DNA of 64,000 bases from Bicyclus anynana (lineage: Eukaryota > Arthropoda > Insecta > Lepidoptera > Nymphalidae), in the NCBI RefSeq assembly GCF_947172395.1, contig NC_069087.1, positions 15,940,889-16,004,888 on the forward strand. The letters are read 5' to 3'. Every line of letters starts with the position of its first letter. Positions within the stretch are counted from its first letter, which is position 1. The notes under the pieces are model-generated. The model was not told where the DNA came from and searched no databases. It saw only the letters and a list, made by a program, of their open reading frames with translations. Positions 33,201 through 45,200 of this stretch are shown piece by piece. Position numbers and translations under genes: made by a program.

Positions 33201-36200
33201 AAAAATGTTAAAACACACAAGACACAATATTGACGTGTATTAATTTATTATCTATATTTATTTATTAATATACGTCAATTTAGTGCAATATACACGCCCT
33301 GACAAAGACAGTGCTTTTGACTAATATTGAGAAATTCGTCTATTTATTTACGACAAAATTAAAATTTGTGGAAGATACAACAGAAGTGTATGTAATCATA
33401 ACGCGACAGAGTATTTATATATTGTTATAGACAAATCCAAGAAAATTGTTTATATAGCGAAAATAATAAAACTAAGCACATAGACGAGGTTACGTTACGG
33501 TATACCTTTGCCTTGTCAGTAAATAAAAAAAATCCAAAGTGCACATTAGTTTTTTAGACATTCATAATTTTTGAGAATTTCAAGGTTACCAATTTTTGTT
33601 TTTGAAATTTCAATGTAAAGTATTTAATTTCAAAGTTATTTATTTCCCTTGTAACATTAATTTGCCGTTATTTCAAGGTAATTAAATTAGAATTTTAAGG
33701 TAGGTATGACATTTTAGGATTACCTTTTTTTTATAAAAAAAATTCATGACAAGGTTTAATTTAATTTAATTGCATTGAATGTCATTCCAAAGTCACCTAT
33801 TTCTCTTGATTTTCAAGTTAATTGGTAATTTCAATGTAATCTTGTGACAACATCACAAGATTAAATTACTTAGTTCACTTAGAATTTCAATGTAATGCAA
33901 GTCATTTCAAGATCACTTATTCCCATCTTTTAAAATTACAATGTAACGTACGATATTTCAAGTTTTATATTTCTTGAAATTTCAATGCAATTATTTTTAA
34001 ATAGGCATTTTAAGGTTTCCCATTTTTTTATTCAATATTTCCTATTTTTTTAAAAAATTCAATGTAACGTACGTTAATTTCAAGGTTATAGGTATCTTTG
34101 AATTTTGAAGTATGACGATATATATATATAACTAGTTATGTGTGTACGAGTGTACAATCAAGAGCACTGTCGCGTGAGTCGGTACCTCGTGATGCGCCGC
34201 CGGTCGAGGAAGCTGGGCGAGCCGGCGCGGCGCGGGATGGACGGCGAGCGCGAGCGCGCCGAGCCGCGGTCGCGCTCGCTCGATCTACGGTAATCGGCGT
34301 ACACGCCCGTCATTGTTCTGTTCGGTTCGGTTCGGTTACGAGTACGTGGCGCATGCATCGCGTATTATTTGTTCGGGAAAACATTCAAAATTACTGTTAA
34401 TAGGCTTGTTGACACTTTTTTTTAATGGTCTTAAATAGGCTAGATGACACTTTAAAAAAAAACATATTTTTTTGAGACGTGATTACTTGAAATTATTAGT
34501 TTTTAAATATGTTTTTGATAATACGAGCTGCCGGCCATGACAGTCTATATTTCAACTGTTTTATGATGTCACTACAATAAATCCCATACAAAATGGAGCG
34601 TTTGACAAAAATAATAGTTAACAATTTAGTTCGACGTTTAGTACATCATGGGTATTAGTGACGTCACAAAAAGGAAGACAAGGAGAGAGAAAATTTGAAA
34701 AAAAAAATAAGTTTTAAAAGAAATCCTTAACTTTTATTAATTTATATCGATATATTTCTGACCCTTATTCCATGTACTACACGAAATTAATATTGTTTAT
34801 ATTAAATTTGATATGAGTTGACTACCCTATTGTTCATTATCGTTCTACTAGGTTGACGGAAAAAAATATCATATATTTTCGAGATGTGAACACATACAAA
34901 TTTCAATTTTTAAATATTTTTTTGACAATACGAGCCAAAACGCTGTCGGCCACGATATTCTATTTCATGACGTCACGTCAAGTAATCCTCTACCAAACGG
35001 AGTGTTTGACAAAAATATTAGTTAACAATTACTTTGACGTTTAGTACATCAAGTAACATTTGTGACGTCACAATACGGACGACAGCGTTTTTAACGTTTA
35101 AAAAAATTTACAAAATGCATAATTTTTAGATTAACTTTTCTATAAAATCCTTTTATTAATTAATATCGATATACTTCGGATCCTTATTACATGTACTATA
35201 CGAAGTTAATATTTGTACTGTTTATATTAAATTTGATATTTCAATATACAGTGCGCGAATTTATTTGTGCTTTTTAACTGTAATATCATAAAAATGAAAA
35301 GATCATTTTTGTATGTCACGAATAAACTGAAAAATTACTGGACCGATTTGAAAAGTTATTGCACCAGTTGGGAGCAACCTTAACAGGCAGTAAAATAAGC
35401 TATAATATTTGCTACGCCGTATTCCCACGTTAGCAAAAACTACGCGGGTGATACCGCTTATTGTCTTCTGCTATAATATAATGGAAGATACTTTCTGTTC
35501 GTATTATCAAGTACAAAAATGCTTCAACAATAATATCCAAATACATTGTTTACAGTTAAACACAATTTGATAATTACCTTGACGAACGAGAAGATCGCGA
35601 CGAGCTCGATGATCTCGAAGAACTTCTGCTGCTGTATGAACTAGACCGGCTTGATCGGGAGCGCCTGAATACAACAAATGAAACATCATCTTACAAGGTC
35701 AAACTCTATGTGGAATGTTTATCAACAAATAGTTTAATAATGAGGGTATACATACTAATTTACATTAACTTGTTACTAAATGAATGACATCTTTGATTAT
35801 TAAGCCTAGATCAATTAGTTATAAAATTGCATACGTTTTCTACGTGAATTTTTAATTTTTTGTCGATAAGTATTTTGTATAGCTATAGGATCGCTCGTTA
35901 CTGCAAATAAATATTATTTTGCATATATAGGCTAAATAAAATATATATTAACTTTTTAATTTAATGCAAAAATATACTTATAAGTTGAAATAAATATCGG
36001 AGTTTAAGCCTTAGTGACAACTTAATTGCTCAACGGTAAGAGCGGTCGGACTCATCACCGAGTGGTGGTAGTTCCATCCGCCGCCCCGTTGGTCTATTGT
36101 CGTACGCACTCCTAGTACAGTCTTTCCCGACTAGTTGGAGGGTAATGAGAATATTGGTCATATTATAAAAAATATGGCAAATGTTATATATATATATATA

Positions 36201-39200
36201 CAAAAAAAAAAACTTACCTTGACGACGAATAAGACCGTGACCTCGAACGGGACGATCTGGATCTAGAGCGTGACCGGGAGCGGGAGCGTGATCGCGACCG
36301 GGACGAGGAGCGCGACCAGCTGCGGCGAGACGCGCTTCTGTCGTGCTTCTTCTTTACTTCTGGAGAACTTTCCACATTAACGGGACAATCCTTCTTAGGA
36401 CTTCCTGGTTTTTCCACACTTTTGCTGTTAACTTTCGGCGACTTGTCCACCAATACGGGACTGTCTTTACGAACGTTTTCCTCTGGCTTGCTATCGTGAA
36501 CGGCCTGCGAAGTCGAAGCGCCGGCCGATTCTTCGATCCTCTTGCGCTCTATCGATGCTTTCGCCATTTGGGTCAACTTCTCCTTCAGTCTGTTCAACTC
36601 TTTGTTGTCCAGCTCATCTTGACGGGCTCTTTCATCGAGGCTCAGGAAGCCGTCCTCCGAGTCGTCGTTTTCGCTGGACGAACTGCGCATACACGCGGCC
36701 TTCGGCTTATTGTATTTCTCGGCGGCGTCTTTGCGTTTCTTTTTCTTTGATAAGTCAGATGGGGATTTGATGTACTTCCTCTTGTCTTTTTCTGGTAACT
36801 TTTCTATAATGTCGCGGTATCTCTCGGGGCTGCGCCGCGCGGGCGAGTAGCTGAGGCTGGACGTGCTGCGACTCCTGACATTTGACCGCGATTTCGATCT
36901 GTCTCTGTGAGATTCCTTGCGATCGCTCTTCTCTTTGTCAGTTTTGTCTCTTTGGTCTGGCTTGGGTGATGCATTACGTCTCTCTGAACTCTTTTTAGAT
37001 TTCATGTTTGGTGTGCTGCTCTTCCGTTTGTCTCTTTTCGAGGGTCTTCGCTCCGATGCCGAAGATTTTGATCTACTCCGCGAAATTTTACGACTTTGCT
37101 TGTCCGCAGGAGTGGGTGACTTTCTCCTCTGTCTAGTATCGTCCCGTTTGTGTTCTGATAATTTTGAACTAGTTTTATACTTTTCCACTTTGCGCTCGCT
37201 TTGCTTTCTATCTGGAGATCCATTTCTAGCATATTCTATAGATGGACTGCGCCGTCTTTTCTCCTTTGGAGATTCACTCCTCTGCTTATGACGTCTACCT
37301 TTGCTTTCTTTCGACTTCCGAGGCACTTCTGTTTCAGAGTCAGATGAAGAAGAAGAGTGCTCTGGTCGGCTGCTGTTTTTGTAATACCTTTCTGGTTCTT
37401 TTCGTGCTTCTCTTTTATGAGACTTACTGTCATGAGCACGTTCTGGATACGCTTGGGACGTTTCTGGTTCATCTCTTGCAGGACTTCTTTTCTTTTTTCG
37501 TTTGGGTTCATCTAAATTGTCTCTATAGAGTCTGTCATTGTCAGTTCTAGAGTTTTTGTCTTCGTCTCTTCGGGATTCTTCCTGTCGTCTATTTCTACAG
37601 TCAGGAGATTCACTTCTCCTCGGTCGCTTTTTATCGTTGCGCTCTTTCGCCATTTCTTTAGATTTTTCTTTTTTATTGTTATACGATTCTTCTTTTCTAC
37701 TATTGTCAGGCGAAGGACTTCTGCGTCGTCTTTTATCTGGAACCGGCGAATCGCTCAATTGTCGTCGTCTCTTTTCTCTGTTTTCAGATTTCTTTGGTGG
37801 TGGTTCTTCAGATTCGGAACGAGAAGGCGATCGCTCCCGATCACGTTTAGACTGTCTAGAATCTCTTGGTTTATCATAATCATCCCTGCTAGAGTCTCTG
37901 TTTTTATCTACCTTGCTTACGTATGATTTTCTTTGTCTATAATCTGGTGACCGGCGCTCATCTCTGCGTCTAGTTTCCGGAGATGACCTCCGTTCGGTGG
38001 ATCGCCGTTTTTCAACTGATCTACGTTTATCGGTCGATCTGCGTCGTTCAGGCGATCTACGTTGCTCAAGTGACCGACTTCGTTCATCGCGCCGTCTGCT
38101 GGAATAGTTTTGTCTTGAGTTATCCTCGTATCGGCTATTACGTTCATCATTTTCCCAATTCTTTTTTCGATATTCACTCTCTTGTGGCTCAGTAGGACGT
38201 TCCCAATTTTTTTTACGGTTATCATTTTCTCGCGAGTCTTTCGGGCGTTCCCATTGTCTCTCTTTTGTCTGTGTTACTGGCGAACTGAAACAAATGTATT
38301 ACGATTCAGAGTTATTAGCAAAGTTAGTTGTCTATAAAAAGTGTAAAGGAGATTTTCCAAAATTGTATGAAGCCTAGGCCAGGTCATTGAACTTCCGTAT
38401 ACATTCTACAATATAAATGCAAAAATGAGTTTATTTGTTTTATTTAACTTACCTCTCGCGGCTGGAGGGTGCACTGCTGGCCCGGCGTCTGCTTCCCGAC
38501 TTTTTCTGTTCAAAAATTAATATCGCAACATGAACATCATATTGAAACAATTCGGCAATAAACACCAGTGCCAATACAAGAAGACTAGTGGTTATGGCAA
38601 CTAAAACATATTTTACTAAAATAATAATTAGAAATTCATCATTTCGCGAGTCTCTGGTTGCAATTGAAGAATTTCTATTAATCAAAAATAAACAAAAAAA
38701 AAATATACACATGCATCTCTAATCGGAACCAGACAAAAAACAAATTTAGAGGCGTTAACACAAAATTCACTGTTTAAAAAAAGCTACTCACGAAAGCAAA
38801 TATTGAATAAAAGTTAATCTTAATGGACGAGTTGTTAGTTTTTTTGCACTTTCTCATTATATTACAATAAAATATATTATATCCATAACACTCTCTGTTG
38901 TCATAACAAATCTAAAATTATGATAATTATTTCCAGGAAAAAAAAATAAAGGATTTGGCACTAGTGCATTTACTCCTTCTTTACACATAATATCTTCTAG
39001 TTTAGTAACCACATTGCAATGTTAATAGAAAGTTCGTAAGATACATAAATACATGTATTACACAAAATCAAATGTAATATAACTCTTTGGGACGTACCTT
39101 AAGCAACATACGGAGGTGGTAGTGTATACCATTTAAACATGTGGAGCATCCTTAATTAGTTTTGAGTCAATGAGAAGAGGGAGAATGTTATGGATTAGTT

Positions 39201-42200
39201 ACATTTTTATATAAAATCAGATCAATCTGGAGATTAAACAATGTGCGATACAAAAACGTGCTTAGTCATATCCGGCTCGGAGGACCAAAAATTAAACATA
39301 AGCAGCATTCAACGACAGATAGTTTACGGTGCTCGTAATCATTTAATAGCCGATTTATCGAACACTTTTATTACAAACACGAAACATGAAGCACGTTTTT
39401 CCAATACACATAAGGGCTTGCACGCTGCGGGTAGCGATACCAACGTCAGTTCGACGGTACTACGAAACGCCATGCATTAAATGGTGCACATCGAGAACCT
39501 CACATATTGTATGGCCCATATTGTATAATCTCTTCGTAAATACAGTTAGTCACAAATGTATATGAAAATGCAATAACAAATTTAACACATATTATTTTTA
39601 GTTTTTCACCTAACAGTGTTTTACTGAGTGTTATTGTTTTGTGATATACTTACAGTATACGTTATTTCTTCAAGTAAAGATGGCTATCCTATGAAATGAT
39701 GCACAGTTAAACAGATAATTTTTACTGTCTATTTTTTGTATTTACAGACAAAAAAGAAAAATAAATAAAAAATGATATAAAAAGACAATAATCACAAATC
39801 AGATTGTAAGCCCATGTCAGATTGTATGTCCGTTTATAAAATACAAACGGTTAGGGTACTTCCATAATAAAACTTAGAAGCTCGGGAAATATGTATAGAA
39901 AAGGAAAAATGTTGCAAAACAAAATAGTGATAACTACATTTCACAGCATAAGTCGAATGCATAGAAAAATATAGGGATGTGTAAAATTATAATTTATACA
40001 ATCACGATCCAGTTATATTTTGAAATAATTGTGCAAACAATTTCGGAACTTCATATGTAAGATCAATACGATCAATACTTATATGATTCAAATAAAAAGA
40101 AAGCATAGTGCTACATAGGCTATGGACATTATTATCTAGAGGACGTTTATGAGTAAGGGTTGGTGACATGTCAGTGTATTTGTGACAAGAAATTTCCCCA
40201 AAAAGAACTTAAAATAATCAAATATATTTCACACTCAGATAAGACCCAATATTCCCATTTCTATCCATTAAATTACAAGAGACAGTAACTCTAAAGAGCC
40301 TATAATTCAAAGATTATGTTAACAATTTCTCGTATTGAAATAAAATTACAAAAAATATAGCAAGTTTTAATTTTAATATATATTATACATATTTTTTACA
40401 TGACGTTGTTGAAAATTAAGAAAATATATGCCATAATAAATAAATTTTATCGTTCGAACATGAATGCATTTTTTCGTTGAAAAAGCTAGTGTTTGGGCAT
40501 GAACAAAATTTACCAAGTTCTCCTCACAGGTTGTGTGGTAATGTGATTTTTTCAAAGGCTTTGATTCATACAAATTGTACTTACAGCCTAATAAATATCC
40601 CCCTAATGGGCATATCCCATATTACAATATGTATAGATAGATAGATAAAGTGAGAAATAGAAGAAAAGAAGAAAATGAGAGATAGAGAAAAGAAGAGAAA
40701 GAGAGATTAGACTCACCAATCATCATTGTCATAATGACAAAAGATAAATAGAAGATAGATAGTAAGACAGAGAAACCAGACCCACCAAAATAAATTGTTA
40801 TCTTGAATTTTTCCTCATTCTTATCTATACAAATCTTTAACTTTATATCTACAATTCTTTCGTTCGCATTAAAAGGGACGATATATAAATAAAAAGAAAC
40901 AGTATTTGCTTTGGTTGGAAACATAATCTTTGAATATTAAAAGGCCTAATCTCAAACTGCTATATCGTACGGCAAATCAGTAGGCATTGGCCTTAAGAGA
41001 TATTTACCTTCTTCTTCTTCTGGCGTTCGTCTTCAGAGCTGGAAGCGCTGTCGCCTTCTGAACTGCTGGAACTCTCTGCGTTCGGCGACTTTGAGCGTTT
41101 CTTCTTTTTCTTGCTGTCTTGCCTGCAAACGTAAATGAAGAATTAATAGCGACGATAATTAATCATATCTTTACTCTGACTTATTTTTACTATTTGACTA
41201 CATATTTTGATTATTATTATTGATACAATAATCTGGCCGACGAATTAATGCAATTAATACAAGCTGCTGGAATCAGACGGCTTAAAACTGTTTTGGAAGT
41301 CCTTAAGAGAGTCTATGTTCAGCATGGATGTCCATCAGATGACAATGATCATTACCATCATTAGATTGTTACAAAAGGAATAGGACTGTTACTAAAGACA
41401 GTGTTTTACTAGTAAATGTCAATATATAAAAACAAATGACACATCATAGCTACTCAAATTGGCACATACTCAAAGACCTAGAGTCTGAAAAACCTTTGTC
41501 ATTTTATGAATACTAAATATTCATAAAATCTGATAGCCATAATAGGATCACCTTAGTTTTTACGGAAAAAAACCCTTTAATCTTTTCATCCGTTTCACGA
41601 ATCACACCAATATTATAATCACGACACAGATTTTGAATGGAGATACCTTAATTTCTCCACGATAAAGACTAAAACGCTTCAGATCTTTTAGGACAATCCC
41701 AGTTCTAGAGACCTTTTTGCTATATTGGAGTAAAAATCAAGATGATTAAAGGTATGGTTGATATTCCTATGGTACCTAAATTTTCGTAAGTTGGACTAGA
41801 ATCTCTTCTAGTCCATTATGCAAACTCATAAAAGTTTCTCATTATTATGCAAACATATGACAAATATTTAAGCTATATGTATTTTGTATATGAAAAACAG
41901 TTCTTGATGAAATGTAACACATGATAGCTTACATATATGTTATCTGATTTATATGAAACAGACATGTAATAAGAATACACAGTAAGACGTTGGCTACTGA
42001 CAATTAAATAGGATGTTCAATAAAATTTTATATATTTTTCTTAAATTCGGAAAATAAATCCTCTAATAGTCTTTATAACCATTTTCATACCTACGAATAA
42101 ATCGCCATAACATTTTTCTTTGACTGAAAATAAATTAATCCTTTAAACAATCCATTCCACGTTGAATTATTAAATGTAAATCATTAAATTATAATTTATA

Positions 42201-45200
42201 ACATTACTTGCCTCTTAGTTAACTCTAGGGTCACCTGTCTAAGTTTAACAAAACATTAATCAATTTCTTTAAAAAAAAAATAAGTAACAGAAATATTGTA
42301 ATAGTTTGTATGTGTTTTGTAAATTAAGAAATATACTTACTTATCTTTCTTATTCTTCTTTGATTTTTTCTTCTTGGACTTTTTTGCTTCTGGCGAAGTG
42401 CTGGAATATAATACATCTGTATAGAATAAACACTTGAGTCAGCTAATATTCATAATATTAGAGTGGTTAAAGATCTCAATTTCTCAAAAAAATTACGAAG
42501 TTCCGCTAAAAGGCAAAAACAATTACATATTTAATGGTTTCTCAGTTACGCGATTTTTTGGAAATCTATCAAATATTGATTATACCAATGTGAAGAAGGC
42601 TCACATTTTGAATCATAAATTAAACATTTGGTTTTTAATCGTGGTTTTGGTGTACCTCTAAAATTTCTTCATTTCATAAATGTAAAGTAAACTCAGGCCA
42701 ATTATTTTTGGACATGTATTGCACTCAAATTCACCAACAAAATTGTCTGTCGTTTTTTGAGGGGCACTCACACATCGAAAATATTTAATACCAATGAATA
42801 TATCCTGTGTCCTTACACTACACACAACTATAAAATTCTTAATTAAATCGTAATACATACACGTGTAATTTTAACACAATGAAACATCGATTCTATAGAC
42901 GCAGTTTGTATAAACAAGTTAAACCATGATCAATTGATCATATACTTTTGACAGAGGGGTAACGTCTAGCGAGTCAGGTCTGAGATTGTAAACGATTATA
43001 CAAGTATTTATCACCTTCGCTTCTTTTTCTTTTTAGTGACGTGCGTGTCGCGCTCCTCCCGCTCGTGGCTCGGCGTCCTCACCAGAGGGTACCTCTGCGC
43101 CTCGTCCCTCGCGCGCCTCTCAGGGTCCAGACTGGTCCCCTCCACGAACCGAGGCGATATGCCAAAGGCTTCTCTGATCCGAGCATTCTTCTCCTGCTGA
43201 GCCTCCGCCACTGCGTGTGTCTCGCGCACGCTGAAAACACAACCGAATTACAAGATGGCCGCCGACACAAAGTTTTCTTTTTTAATAAGTTTGCATATCG
43301 TGGAGCGCTAAGTTGCTATTTGTGTGATGATTTATTTAAATTCTAATATAGCAGAACATACTGAAGCTCCAATTAGCCGGAAACAAGATGATAATTACCT
43401 GAATAGCACCTAAGTGCGCTAGAATAGGGAAATAGTAAATTAATTTCTCATATTAAGTACCAGTGTGTATAACTAAGTCGGTCGCAATCAACGTATTGCA
43501 CTACGAAACCGTAATTCTATTAACGTCGATTGATTACTGCGAAGCGTGAAATCGTTTAAGAATCCTATTAGTATTGTAGGCGTAGCGTTTATAGAAATGT
43601 GATTATATTGTTTTCATTTGTTCTAGTTATCGTATAGGCACGGTAGAGATCAATGGCCGGTAGAAAACACACCTTATGACGGATCGCATAGATTTCCTCT
43701 CCTCCTCGTTGGAGAGACAGACCTGCAAATTGTTGTTAACATTGTTGCGATTGGTGGCGCAACTGCATCGACAACAGCAGCCCCTGAGCCCTTCGAGGAT
43801 GGTTCTCAGGGCTGGCTCTAGGGGGTCGTTGACGGGGGCATGTCTGATGGGGTCGACGGACATGTCCGGGTTGGGGTCGTGGGAGGAGGCGCGGGGGCGG
43901 CGCTGCGGGCCGGCGAGCACGGCCTGGAAAGTGCCCCGCCAGAGGCGCTCGAATACGACGCGGTTGTTGTGTTCGCGACGCGACGCTCTACCACGTTGCA
44001 TTATAACTAAATTCCTTAACCTAGTGGAAGACTTGTTTTCTTAAAGCTAGTTAGACTAAGGCGGCGGGGCCGCTGGAAGACTGCGAAGGCGTGGGGCGTG
44101 ACGTCACATGGTAGTCCGGCCGGCGGCGGCCCGGCGGCGCTACTGCAGGAATAACAGGAAGCATGCGACGCGCGCACCCTGCGCAAACAACCCATCTCCG
44201 TTCTGACGCCGCCCTGATAACAAAGGGCCTTTGAAGCGAGCGCTCCGATTTAATCTCCGTCCGAATTTCACCAACGCAGACGTGTTGTTTTACGTGTAAA
44301 TGAATTTAACCTTCATATGGTCTTTCTTGACCCATTTAAAGAATGAAACGAAGCTTATTCCATGGGTAAATTTTGTTTCAGATTTGAAATTTTGAGCCTA
44401 ATATATTCCGTGAATAATTTGTTTTTGGATTCCATTTTTTTTTCGTTTACGGTCCTCGGGTCAAATTTGACGTTCTGACGCCGCTCTGCTAACTAATCTA
44501 ACATAGGGCCTTTGAAACGAACGTTCCCATTTAATTTCCTATTGAAATTTTACTTAGTCGGCATTATTTAATAGGTCACAACTGTTTTTTAATTGTTTTC
44601 CACAATTCTGGACGGGGCTAGTTTTTTTCTTTTCAGTTTTTATATTTTATGCAGGCGGGTTTTTTATTTTTATAGTTATTTTATTTATTTTTCACTTTTT
44701 AGTTAAAGAAAATATGGGGAATTTCGGATTTATTACGTTTACGTTTTTATTTATATATCCCTCGGTGGGCAAATCCGACTCACACTTTTCCGATTTTAAT
44801 ATTTAATATATTTAATTGGTGTTTGATAACTACACTTCACATACTTACTCGCACCTATAGTCATCCGCCGCGCGTATTTTGTATAGACAATTAATAAATA
44901 ACGTTTTTCTAATTGTAGTTTTTTTTTAACATGACAAAAAAAAATTCTACCAGTCAAGTCTATAGCGTCTCACAGTCGTCATGTTAGTTTTTTTCAATTT
45001 CCACCAACATTGGGTTATCAAGACGAATCTAACGATATCTTAATTATGTAAATCAGCAGTTTAGAAGATGTGATGTAATAAAAATCATTACATAGTTACA
45101 CACATACGTACAAGATACGCTACAAAAACATAAACCCTCTTGCAGTCGGGTAAAAAGAAAACAACAGTGTTAAAAAAGCGATACACAAGTAGTATAGCGC

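Noticed and set aside
34140..34400. 86-codon plus-strand GC-rich frame as a gene
   Set aside because: It is antisense to SRRM2 exon 9. GC-rich coding sequence leaves the other frames open; the minus-strand frame has splice sites and the SPSFLDRRRIT motif.
35995..36100. tRNA gene from tgctcaacggtaagagcg
   Set aside because: The promoter boxes are present but the segment continues into a repeated SINE tail and does not fold into a complete acceptor stem by eye.
36343..37879. Several plus-strand frames of 71-135 codons
   Set aside because: They are shadows of the long RS-rich SRRM2 exon 7; serine/arginine codons read backward give open frames.
39241..39480. 79-codon plus-strand frame in SRRM2 intron 5
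   Set aside because: No domain, no flanking regulatory signal and a composition compatible with chance.
43676..44044. 122-codon plus-strand frame opposite the candidate alternative exon
   Set aside because: No splice or start context supports it. I prefer the minus-strand frame with its phase-matched donor, though neither is proven.
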